Source of the DNA: Salisediminibacterium halotolerans | Lineage (GTDB): Bacteria; Bacillota; Bacilli; Bacillales; Salisediminibacteriaceae | Length of the DNA stretch: 64,000 nt | Direction: 5' to 3' | Assembly: GCF_003814815.1 (NCBI RefSeq) | Contig: NZ_RKQQ01000003.1 | Coordinates: 124,001 to 188,000, forward strand | Part shown: positions 10,430 to 18,105 of the stretch, in pieces | Numbering within the stretch: position 1 is the stretch's first letter | How the letters are laid out: each line of letters begins with the position of its first letter | Program-made: the position numbers and the translations under genes | The notes under the pieces: generated by a model | What the model was told of the DNA's origin: nothing | Databases searched by the model: none | Seen by the model: the letters and a program-made list of their open reading frames with translations, nothing else

Positions 10430-10984
10430 ATGTCTCATACGGACAGTGATAAATTAAATGAAGCACGTGATGTTATGATCAGCGCGATCGCACAGTCAAT
10501 GGAGATTTACGGTGTTTCCCCTTCCGTCGGCCGAATCTATGGTGTTCTATACTATTCAGAGGAACCGATGTCGCTTGAGGATATTAAGGATGAAGTAGCG
10601 ATGAGTAAAGCAAGCGTAAGCAACGGCATGCGCGAACTGCTTGATACAGAAATGGTCATTAAAGTCTGGAAAAAAGGTGAGCGCAAAGATCACTTTATTG
10701 CGGAAAAAGATTTCTTAAAAAACTTTATCAACTACTTTGTCAAACAAATCCGTCATGAAAAAAATTTGATTATGAAAGCATCAGAACAGGCTAAGCCGGT
10801 GTTTGATGAAATGCTTAAATCAGATGATAATCATGTACGTGATGCTGCTCAAAAGGACAAAAAAAATATGGAAAGCACTTTCGATTATTTTGACTGGACA
10901 ATGCGATTGGCGTACGCGATGGAAACCGGCGAAATTTTCGATTATTTCCCTAAAAAAGAAGAAAAAGGTGAAGAAGATGGATAA
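10430..10984 (+). CDS. GbsR/MarR-family transcriptional repressor
   Basis: 184 residues, related over its full length to GbsR, the choline-sensing repressor of glycine betaine synthesis and choline uptake in B. subtilis: YGVSPSVGRIYGVLYYSEEPMSLEDI, a winged helix-turn-helix (about 50-85, MSKASVSNGMRELLD), and the family's ending GEIFDYFPKK. The ligand cannot be read from the sequence. It is first in an operon with a cysteine hydrolase (8-nt overlap) and a betaine-binding lipoprotein, so a betaine or choline-type ligand is a reasonable inference. An AGAGGAGGG site precedes the ATG. Confidence 0.85.
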   Translation: MSHTDSDKLNEARDVMISAIAQSMEIYGVSPSVGRIYGVLYYSEEPMSLEDIKDEVAMSKASVSNGMRELLDTEMVIKVWKKGERKDHFIAEKDFLKNFINYFVKQIRHEKNLIMKASEQAKPVFDEMLKSDDNHVRDAAQKDKKNMESTFDYFDWTMRLAYAMETGEIFDYFPKKEEKGEEDG

Positions 10985-11648
10985 AACAAAAACAGCGGTT
11001 GTACTTATTGATATGCAAAAAGAAAGCAGTTTTGGCATTGCTGATGTAGATCAGGTCATCGAAAAAGCAGCTCACTATTTGCCGTATTTTCGCGAGCAAG
11101 GAATTCCGATCATTTACACGCGTCAGATTAACCGCGCTGACGGCACCGGTTTATCGAATGAAGAACCTTTGAATGAAAAAGGAGAACCGATTTATTATCA
11201 TGACGGGACTGATCAAATAGAAATATTTGACGAAATTGCTCCTCAAAAAGGAGAACCGGTTATTGATAAATATCGTTGGAGTTCGTTTCATGAAACGAGT
11301 CTGGATCTAATGCTCCGCAGTTTGAATGTAACAGATGTAGTTATGGCGGGATTTGTAACCGACGGCTGTTTAATGACAAGTGTCTTTGATGCTTATTTCC
11401 GAAATTACAAGGTACATTTATTGAAAGATCTTATTGCTACGACGAACGAAGGCGCTCACATGTCAGCAATGCTGATCATGGCAAATTGGGTTTATGACAT
11501 GGAAGTTTATGATACCGAAGAATTAGTTAAAAAAATGAACGGCGAAACGTATCGATCTTGGAAAGGGGCAGGAGCGGATACGCTGCAGTTTACACCGGAG
11601 ACAATAAGAGAACAATACAATCAATTGAAAGGTGTGGAGAAAACATGA
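10977..11648 (+). CDS. Isochorismatase-family cysteine hydrolase
   Basis: 223 residues with the full isochorismatase-fold triad: Asp12 (VLIDMQ), Lys98 (IDKYRWSSF) and Cys131 (FVTDGCLMTS), as in nicotinamidase, N-carbamoylsarcosine amidase and related amidases. The substrate is unknown. The start ATG 10977 overlaps the end of the gbsR-like gene by 8 nt, with AAGGTGA upstream, and its stop overlaps the next ATG by 4 nt, so the three genes are translationally coupled. Location with a GbsR-like regulator and a betaine-binding protein suggests a quaternary-amine derivative as substrate, but this is inference only. Confidence 0.85.
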   Translation: MDKTKTAVVLIDMQKESSFGIADVDQVIEKAAHYLPYFREQGIPIIYTRQINRADGTGLSNEEPLNEKGEPIYYHDGTDQIEIFDEIAPQKGEPVIDKYRWSSFHETSLDLMLRSLNVTDVVMAGFVTDGCLMTSVFDAYFRNYKVHLLKDLIATTNEGAHMSAMLIMANWVYDMEVYDTEELVKKMNGETYRSWKGAGADTLQFTPETIREQYNQLKGVEKT

Positions 11649-12598
11649 AGAAGACACTAAACGTTTCAATATTAACCGGGAGTATGCTCTTAACTTTAGC
11701 GGCATGCGGCGAAAACGCAAACGAAGATAATAACAACATAAACAATGATACAACCAATGAAAATAACAACGAAGCAAACGAAGCAGTGTCAGAGGAAGAA
11801 GCGGGAGAGCTTGAAGGTGACGATCAAGTCATTACCTTTGGTGTGACGACATGGACAAGCACAGAGGCACCGACTGAAATCATCAGTCAAATTTTACAGG
11901 ATGAAGGTTATGAAGTTGACTTTGAGTTTTTGGATCAGCCGATCATTTGGGAAGGACTCGCGAATGAAGATATTGATTTCTTCATGGATGCTTGGCTTCC
12001 CTATACTGAAGAAGAACTTTGGAATGAATATGAAGATGAATTGCAGCAAGTGACGGTAAGTTACGAAGAAGCTCCGCTCGGCTGGGTTGTGCCTGAATAT
12101 GTCGCAGAGGATTCGATCTCGGATTTAATTGATCAAGGCGATAAATACGACAACCAAGTACTGGGGATAGATCCGGGCGCAGGAATTGTAACGATTTCTG
12201 AAGATGTCATGGACGGCTACGATCTTCATGATGAATATGAACTGTTGACTTCGAGTGAACCGGCAATGCTTTCTGATGTACAGAGCATGGTTGAAAACGA
12301 AGAGCCGGTCGTTTTCACAGGCTGGCGTCCGCACTCGATGTTTGCGGATATGGACTTGAAATTTTTAGAGGATGAAGAAGAGTACTTTAAGGAAGATGAT
12401 GTATATGTCCTTTCTTATGAAGGGGTAGAAGAAAAGCACCCGGAAGTTTACGAGATATTATCTAACTGGGAAATTGAAGTCAGTGACCTAGAAGAAATGA
12501 TGCTTGAATATGAAGAGGATGATCGTCCATTCGAAGAGTCAGCAGAAGAATGGATTGAGGAGAATGAAGAGCAAGTTGAAGAAATGGTCAATTCCTGA
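11645..12598 (+). CDS. Glycine-betaine/proline-betaine ABC transporter binding lipoprotein (orphan)
   Basis: 317 residues: lipoprotein signal with lipobox TLAAC (Cys21), an Asn/Glu-rich linker to about residue 60, then an OpuAC-type substrate-binding domain. Family landmarks are visible: MDAWLPYTEEE, APLGWVVPEYV and a late GWRPHSMFADMDLKFLED, which carries one of the aromatic residues that cage quaternary ammonium groups. The protein is very acidic, as expected for a halophile's surface. No ATPase or permease gene is adjacent, so it must work with a transporter encoded elsewhere or act as a scavenger or sensor. It overlaps the hydrolase gene by 4 nt. Confidence 0.88.
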   Translation: MKKTLNVSILTGSMLLTLAACGENANEDNNNINNDTTNENNNEANEAVSEEEAGELEGDDQVITFGVTTWTSTEAPTEIISQILQDEGYEVDFEFLDQPIIWEGLANEDIDFFMDAWLPYTEEELWNEYEDELQQVTVSYEEAPLGWVVPEYVAEDSISDLIDQGDKYDNQVLGIDPGAGIVTISEDVMDGYDLHDEYELLTSSEPAMLSDVQSMVENEEPVVFTGWRPHSMFADMDLKFLEDEEEYFKEDDVYVLSYEGVEEKHPEVYEILSNWEIEVSDLEEMMLEYEEDDRPFEESAEEWIEENEEQVEEMVNS

Positions 12599-12607
12599 TA
12601 GGTGAAC

Positions 12608-12642
12608 AAAAGGAGTGAATCTAAGTGATTCACTCCTTTTTT
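12608..12642. terminator. Terminator after the betaine-binding operon
   Basis: A 13-bp stem, AAAGGAGTGAATC with GATTCACTCCTTT, and a T-run. It may also serve the convergent lipoprotein gene on the minus strand. Confidence 0.88.
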
Positions 12643-12663
12643 CTCTATATAACAAGTTACGGA

Positions 12664-13056
12664 TTATCTTTTAACGAGCGGGAATTCAGATTCAAGCTCG
12701 CGCACGATGTATGAAAAATTGTTTTCGCCGGAAACACGAACTTGTTCTTCCATATCATCAATGATTAGCAAGGACGGATACGATGATACATCAAAGTGGT
12801 CGGTCAGCATGTTTTGCTGCTTAGAGACGATCTCGACTTTTTCCAGCATACCCGGGTGTTGCTGTTGCATCGTTATTAATGCATCGTAATAATCATTTTC
12901 CTGATCGTAATCGGTCTCATCAGAAAATAATAGCGCAATAGCTCCTTCATCGTCTTCTTGATCTAAAAAGGGATATTCAGCTTGTATGTCTCCGCCGTTT
13001 GAACAGCTGTTAATCAGCGGTACGAGCAATACCGCAAAAAGCAGTATAGATTTCAC
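12664..13056 (-). CDS. Small thioredoxin-fold-like lipoprotein, unknown function
   Basis: 130 residues with a type II signal peptide (LINSC, Cys18). The body reads like a degenerate thioredoxin fold: a segment near the end, FDVSSYPSLLIIDDMEEQV, resembles the cis-Pro strand of thioredoxins. However, there is no CXXC, and the only Cys is the acylated one plus none in the mature body. It is therefore unlikely to be a redox enzyme. The GTG start at 13056 has AGGAGG 7 nt upstream. I do not recognise a named family. Confidence 0.6.
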   Translation of the reverse strand: MKSILLFAVLLVPLINSCSNGGDIQAEYPFLDQEDDEGAIALLFSDETDYDQENDYYDALITMQQQHPGMLEKVEIVSKQQNMLTDHFDVSSYPSLLIIDDMEEQVRVSGENNFSYIVRELESEFPLVKR

Positions 13057-13200
13057 ATTATGACCTCCTAAATACGTTCAAGAAGAAAAACAGGAATTTC
13101 TGTTTTAATATGCAGTCCGTTTGCATCTAAAATGATCATAACAAATAACAAGCCGGAACAGTCCGATGTAATCGAACTGTTATTAGAATGATAAACAGAT

Positions 13201-13233
13201 AAAAGACCGCCGATTATTGTAATCCGGCGGTCT
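13201..13233 (-). terminator. Terminator of the BCCT transporter gene
   Basis: On the minus strand, AGACCGCCG and CGGCGGTCT arms (13204-13212, 13225-13233) are followed by TTTTAT, 14 nt after the transporter stop. Confidence 0.85.
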
Positions 13234-13246
13234 GAACGATGATTAT

Positions 13247-14782
13247 TTATGAACGTTCTTTTTTAGGCGGGCGTGCTATTTTTCGGCGCGGCGGAATCAT
13301 TTCTTTACGGAGCGATTTCATTAAGCTTATCACCATAAAGATCATGATAATCACAAACGGAAAGGCGGCAATAATCGCAGCGGTTTCAAGCGCTTCGAGA
13401 CCGCCGGAAAGCAGCAGCACAGCAGCTGTCGCGGATTGAATAACACCCCAAATCAACTTGACGTTATTTGGCGGATTCAAACTGCCGTGCGTTGTTTGCA
13501 TGCCGAGTACAAACGTTGCGGAGTCAGCAGATGTAATAAAAAATGAGGCGATTAAGAGCAGGGCAATAATCGATAACACGCTGCCGAGATTATACTCCTG
13601 CAAAACAGTGAATAAAGCCGTCTCATTTCCTTCGTTTTGAATAACCGAATAAATATCGACACCTTGAAAAAATTGCAAATTGATCGCTGAACCGCCGAAG
13701 ACGGAAAACCATAGTGCACCGAAAACAGTCGGAACGGCAATAACACCGATGATAAATTCACGGATCGTCCGGCCGCGGGATACACGGGCGATAAATGTGC
13801 CGACAAACGGCGCCCAAGCAATCCACCAAGCCCAATAAAAGATCGTCCATCCGTCGACCCATGTCGTGTCTACGTCGAATGTATCAAGCTGAAAACTCAT
13901 GTTAATAAAATCGGCAATATAAGCGCCGAATGTTTGTGTGAAAGAATTCATAATAAAGTTTGTCGGTCCGCTGAAAAGCAGAAACAACATCAGCATGACA
14001 GCGAGGAAAATATTCACTCTGCTCAAGATGCGAATGCCGACATCTAAGCCGGTCAGTGAAGAAATCATATATAAAACAGTGATCACTAAAATGATGATCA
14101 TTTGCAAAGTGATTGTGTTATCCATGCCGAAAATGATATTTAAACCGCCGCCTAATTGCGCGGTTCCAAAACCTAGAGAAGTGGCGACACCGAAAATTGT
14201 CGCAAAGACGACAATTGTATTGATCGCTGTCCCCATACCGCCGTTAGCTTTCTCGCCGATCAAAGGTTCAAATGCGGCGCTCACAACCCCGGGAGAATTT
14301 TTCCGAAATTTAAAATAGGCGAGTGTCAAAGCGACAACAGAATAGATCGCCCAGGGATGAACACCCCAATGGAAAAAAGAATAGCGCAGAGCTGCACCCG
14401 CGGCATCGATCGTACCTCCTTCAGTTCCTGCGTGCGGCGAAGGTTCAAACACATGGCTCATCGGCTCAGCCACTCCCCAAAAGACCAGTCCGATGCCCAT
14501 TCCCGCTGTAAAAAGAAACGAGAACCATGTTAAGTAACTATATTCCGGTTCCTCATCTTCTTTGCCAAGTTTAATTCTTCCGTACGGGCTGATGGCTAAG
14601 AAAATGGCAAAGGCGACGAAGCCGGTTGCTGCTAATAAATAAAACCAGCCGAACTGTTCGGTAATGAAGCCTTGAATCGATCCCGTAATATATTCAAGGT
14701 TATCAGGTGCGATGACCCCCCACACAATAAACGCAAAAGCGATTGAGAATCCAATGAGGAAGACAGGTGTTAATTTTTTCAC
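13247..14782 (-). CDS. BCCT-family betaine/choline/carnitine transporter
   Basis: 511 residues with twelve apparent membrane helices. The BCCT signature regions are clear: GMGIGLVFWGVAEP in helix 3 and the Trp-rich FYWAWWIAWAPFVGTFIARVSRGRT in helix 8. The family imports glycine betaine and related osmolytes with Na+ or H+. It resembles B. subtilis OpuD in length. The C-terminal tail is short and Arg/Lys-rich. GTG 14782 is preferred (GAAAGGTG 6 nt upstream); another GTG nine bases earlier overlaps the ribosome site. It faces the GbsR-like operon and probably provides osmolyte uptake. Confidence 0.93.
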   Translation of the reverse strand: MKKLTPVFLIGFSIAFAFIVWGVIAPDNLEYITGSIQGFITEQFGWFYLLAATGFVAFAIFLAISPYGRIKLGKEDEEPEYSYLTWFSFLFTAGMGIGLVFWGVAEPMSHVFEPSPHAGTEGGTIDAAGAALRYSFFHWGVHPWAIYSVVALTLAYFKFRKNSPGVVSAAFEPLIGEKANGGMGTAINTIVVFATIFGVATSLGFGTAQLGGGLNIIFGMDNTITLQMIIILVITVLYMISSLTGLDVGIRILSRVNIFLAVMLMLFLLFSGPTNFIMNSFTQTFGAYIADFINMSFQLDTFDVDTTWVDGWTIFYWAWWIAWAPFVGTFIARVSRGRTIREFIIGVIAVPTVFGALWFSVFGGSAINLQFFQGVDIYSVIQNEGNETALFTVLQEYNLGSVLSIIALLLIASFFITSADSATFVLGMQTTHGSLNPPNNVKLIWGVIQSATAAVLLLSGGLEALETAAIIAAFPFVIIMIFMVISLMKSLRKEMIPPRRKIARPPKKERS

Positions 14783-15037
14783 TATAATCACCTTTCTTTT
14801 TGACGGCGTAAAAAATTTGTTTGATAGTAGTCAACCCATTTATTTTAACGAATTTTGCAGTGAGGTCAAGAGGCAGAACTGGGAAGCACGGACTATTTTC
14901 CAAAAGGGGAGCTGCTAAGTCTTTCATGTGGCAAGTATTTTTTTAACGTGAAACTTTTTTTAAATCACTCGCCAGTCGAATCAAGTTATATGTTAAAATC
15001 TACTAGGTTAAATAATTTTTTTCGAGGAGATGCGCTT

Positions 15038-15937
15038 ATGAAACGATATATATATCCAGCCTTGTTGGTGTCGGCAACAGTGATTACCGCTGCCTGCGGA
15101 AATAACGAGGAAGCAGAAAACATTGAATTGACTAACAATAATCATAACGAAAATATCCCTGAAGAGCATCAGGAAGAAAATGAGAATCAAGCAGAAATTG
15201 ATACAGAGGAAAACAACAATGTAAACGAGGACACCGCAAGTAACGCTGAGAATAACAGCGATCACGGTGAAGATAACAGCGCGGAGAATAATGACCTGGA
15301 GGAAGCCTATGAGATTGCTGAAGACAGCTCACTTCAGCCGGTCGATGATGCGGATGAAGAGGTCGTTTTGATGACGATTGATGATGCTCCGGACGATAAC
15401 GGGGTTGAAATGGCGGAAATTTTAGCTGAGAATGATGTGCCGGCGATCTTTTTTGTTAACGGTCATTTTTTGCAAAGTGACGAAGGGCGCGAAGAGCTGA
15501 AAGCGATCCATGAGTTGGGCTTTGAGATCGGAAATCATACGATGAATCACCTTGATTTGGCCGCTGACGATGTGACTGAAGAGGAACAATACGACGAAAT
15601 CGTTGATTTAAATGACTTGGTGGAAGAGATTATCGGCGAACGGCCGCGGTTTTTTCGCGCTCCGCTTGGCCATAATACCGAGTACAGCAAGGAATTGCTG
15701 GAAGAAAAAAATATGCAGTGGATGAATTGGACGTACGGGTACGACTGGGAGCCTGATTACATGGAGCCGGAACCGTTGGAAGAGATTATGGTTGAAACGG
15801 AATTGTTGAAAAATGGCGCCAACCTGCTCATGCACGACCGGGAACACTCAAAAGAAGCGCTGGAAGGAATTATCGCAGGTCTTCGGGATCAAGGATATGA
15901 ATTTCTTGATCCAGATAAAATTGAAAATAACGATTAA
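15038..15937 (+). CDS. Polysaccharide deacetylase lipoprotein (NodB domain)
   Basis: 299 residues: lipobox ITAAC (Cys20), an Asn/Glu/Asp-rich spacer to about residue 100, then a NodB carbohydrate esterase 4 domain. Motif 1 reads MTIDDAPDD, where most relatives have TFDDG, but both Asp are kept. The metal-binding motif 2 HTMNH, motif 3 FFRAPLG and motif 5 LMHDRE are intact, so it should be active. Likely substrates are peptidoglycan N-acetyl groups or another surface glycan. The long acidic tether suggests the domain reaches through the wall. ATG 15038 follows GAGGAG. An M23 peptidase lipoprotein gene follows by 17 nt and is probably co-transcribed. Confidence 0.88.
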   Translation: MKRYIYPALLVSATVITAACGNNEEAENIELTNNNHNENIPEEHQEENENQAEIDTEENNNVNEDTASNAENNSDHGEDNSAENNDLEEAYEIAEDSSLQPVDDADEEVVLMTIDDAPDDNGVEMAEILAENDVPAIFFVNGHFLQSDEGREELKAIHELGFEIGNHTMNHLDLAADDVTEEEQYDEIVDLNDLVEEIIGERPRFFRAPLGHNTEYSKELLEEKNMQWMNWTYGYDWEPDYMEPEPLEEIMVETELLKNGANLLMHDREHSKEALEGIIAGLRDQGYEFLDPDKIENND

Positions 15938-15954
15938 TCACGAAAAAGGACGGA

Positions 15955-17097
15955 ATGAAGATGAAACGTACAGTTATGATATCGATCGCCGGCATGCTTT
16001 TGGCTGCGGGCTGCAGCACGGCTGAAAATGAAACGGAAATTTCCAGCGAGAATACAGAGCGAGAAAACAACTCAGTCGCAAACAACGATGCAAATGACAA
16101 AAATAGTAACGCTGAAGAAAAGAATGAAAAAGACAACAGCCGTTACATGCTGGAAACCCATGCGTTAAATGACGACGAGTCTTTTGTTTCCTTAAAAGAT
16201 TTGGCTGAGCGGATTGATGCAGAGCTCGAGGCTGATGAAACCGATCGGACTGCGGATTTGAAAGTCGGCAACCATAGTTTTTTCTTTGTCGAGGGGGTGC
16301 CTGTTGTAGAACGGGACGGGATTTATTTGCCGTCTGACGATGTGACGTTCCGTATCGAAGACGGCACTCCATATGTGTCGAAAGAATTTCTGCAAGTCGG
16401 CTTTGAAAAAGAGTTTGAGGCGGACCAAGGGATCGTTTCATTTAATTGGGAAGACTCTTTAACAGAGGCAATCGGTGAACCGAAAGATGACGGATTTAAT
16501 CTGGAAGATCTTTCGCAAGAAGAAATGAAAGACTATTTATCTTTTATGGCATCACCGATTGAAAATGCAACGGTAAGCACGGAATCGAGTCATTTACCGG
16601 GGGCTCCGCGTGACTATCGTAACGGTGAGCATGAAGGGATCGATTGGTACGATCATACTTCAGCTGCTGATATAACGACAGAAACGCCTGTTCTTGCGCA
16701 AGCAGAAGGTGAAGTTGTCCGGGCTGACCACGATTTTGAAGACTATCAATCGCATGATGAAAGAAATGAAGATTTGGCGATTGCTGAAGATGAAGGGTAT
16801 ACGCCTGAGTATATTCTTGACCGCTTGCGCGGGCAGCAAGTTTGGGTGCAATACCCGGACGGAGTGATGATGCGTTATGCCCATTTAGATGATATACCCG
16901 AGGAGATTGAGGTCGGACAAACCGTCGACGAAGATACAAAAATCGGTTATGTCGGCAATAGCGGAACGAGCGGCGCGCTTGATGAAGACGGAAGCGGACT
17001 GCATTTACATCATGACTTGTTGATATACGGCGAGCTATTTTGGCAGCCTTACACATTGGAAGAAACAGCAGAAATCATCCATTATTTATGGGGGTAA
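15955..17097 (+). CDS. M23-family metallopeptidase lipoprotein
   Basis: 380 residues: lipobox LAAGC (Cys20), acidic Asn-rich linker, a central beta-rich region (about 65-150; FVSLKDLAERI... and LPSDDVTFRI) resembling the copper-amine-oxidase-N or stalk domain common in Firmicute wall proteins, and a C-terminal M23/LytM domain. Zn ligands are present in HEGID and in HLHHD, separated by YAHLDDIP and the usual GNSGTSG. It is likely an endopeptidase cutting peptidoglycan cross-links. ATG 15955 and ATG 15961 are both possible starts. It follows the deacetylase gene in the same operon. Confidence 0.88.
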   Translation: MKMKRTVMISIAGMLLAAGCSTAENETEISSENTERENNSVANNDANDKNSNAEEKNEKDNSRYMLETHALNDDESFVSLKDLAERIDAELEADETDRTADLKVGNHSFFFVEGVPVVERDGIYLPSDDVTFRIEDGTPYVSKEFLQVGFEKEFEADQGIVSFNWEDSLTEAIGEPKDDGFNLEDLSQEEMKDYLSFMASPIENATVSTESSHLPGAPRDYRNGEHEGIDWYDHTSAADITTETPVLAQAEGEVVRADHDFEDYQSHDERNEDLAIAEDEGYTPEYILDRLRGQQVWVQYPDGVMMRYAHLDDIPEEIEVGQTVDEDTKIGYVGNSGTSGALDEDGSGLHLHHDLLIYGELFWQPYTLEETAEIIHYLWG

Positions 17098-17105
17098 GAA
17101 AAATT

Positions 17106-17130
17106 GAGCCGAAAAGGCTCATTTTTTTTT
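17106..17130 (+). terminator. Terminator after the M23 peptidase gene
   Basis: GAGCC, GAAAA loop, GGCTC, then A and nine T. Confidence 0.88.
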
Positions 17131-17235
17131 AAATATTTTTTATGTTTTTGACAAAAGACGACACGTTTTTTTCCCTATAGATGTTAGACTCACTGTAATA
17201 CTTAATCATTCGATAAAAAGATGGTGATGATCGTA

Positions 17236-17673
17236 ATGAATAAATCTGATTTTTTAGATGAACTGCGTCTGCATATCGGGGCGGCATATGATTATGCCAA
17301 CACACGTGAAGAATTTATTCGATTTATGATCGAGGCTGTTTATGAGAAGACCGATCAAGAGCTGTCTTTTACACTCTCACGCTCGTCAAATGGAATTTTA
17401 ACGACAATATTGTCTCTTGGCGAAGAAAAACATAATAAAGAACAAAACCGGTTAGGTGAAGGTTTCTTTTTAACTGACAAAATGCTCTCTGGCGGCTATA
17501 TTAATAAAGGGGCAGAACATGTTTTTTATGTACCGATACCGATCGACGGCCGGACTTCATATTTTGTAACGGTGCAATTTACAAATCATAACTATATTTA
17601 TACGCGTGAGGATCGGATATTTATTTCTGAAGTGCTGCAATTCATACATGTAAAACAATCAACATTACGGTAA
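17236..17673 (+). CDS. Small GAF-like protein, unknown function
   Basis: 145 residues with no signal or membrane segment. Alternating strands and helices, an LGEGFFLTDKMLSGG stretch, then VFYVPIPIDGRTSYFVTVQF and a final helix with EDRIFISEVLQFI look like a compact GAF domain. No ligand-binding motif stands out. ATG 17236 is chosen (GGTGATG 6 nt upstream); an ATG at 17221 overlaps this site. It precedes a DUF3055 gene by about 90 nt. Confidence 0.55.
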   Translation: MNKSDFLDELRLHIGAAYDYANTREEFIRFMIEAVYEKTDQELSFTLSRSSNGILTTILSLGEEKHNKEQNRLGEGFFLTDKMLSGGYINKGAEHVFYVPIPIDGRTSYFVTVQFTNHNYIYTREDRIFISEVLQFIHVKQSTLR

Positions 17674-17766
17674 TCAGGTTTACTAAAAAAATAGCGGGGT
17701 ATAGTATGCTAAACTGCGGCCGACGTTGGCAGTCAAACGATGCAACCGGAAGGAGGGATCATTCTG

Positions 17767-18060
17767 ATGGAATTTGAACGTCTATATGATGAATCAGAAC
17801 GGGCGAATGTCCAATTTGTCGGAATGACAACAGAATATTCAAGGTATGATTTTGCGATTGTGTATACGAATTTGTTTTTTGGCAAGCCGCTGATCACTTG
17901 TATGCAGTCAGGAAGGTCCTGCTTATTAAACCGGGAAGATTTGGATGATACGGAATATGTGCGCAAAACATTTCGTGTGACAGAAGATGCCGATGTTGAG
18001 TCTTTGCGGGAATTCTTTTTATCCGTATTGCCGCCTGCGATGCTTGAGCCGCAATATTAA
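17767..18060 (+). CDS. DUF3055 family protein
   Basis: 97 residues matching the DUF3055 pattern: F-x-L-Y-D-E, a FVGMTTEYSRYDFAIVYTNLFFGKPLI core and MQSGRSCLLNREDL. It is conserved in Bacillaceae and its function is unknown to me. ATG 17767 follows GGAAGGAGGGATC; the preceding in-frame region is non-conserved. It converges with speA. Confidence 0.75.
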   Translation: MEFERLYDESERANVQFVGMTTEYSRYDFAIVYTNLFFGKPLITCMQSGRSCLLNREDLDDTEYVRKTFRVTEDADVESLREFFLSVLPPAMLEPQY

Positions 18061-18067
18061 ATTGCCG

Positions 18068-18099
18068 GTGCCGGACAGTTAACTGTCCGGCACTTTTTC
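18068..18099. terminator. Bidirectional terminator between DUF3055 gene and speA
   Basis: A continuous 26-nt palindrome (13-bp arms, 18068-18093, GTGCCGGACAGTT centre) is followed by TTTTTCTTT. Confidence 0.85.
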
Positions 18100-18105
18100 T
18101 TTGAT

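Noticed and set aside
13938-14318. 126-codon plus-strand frame opposite the BCCT transporter
   Set aside because: Antisense to membrane helices; no ribosome site and no recognised domain.
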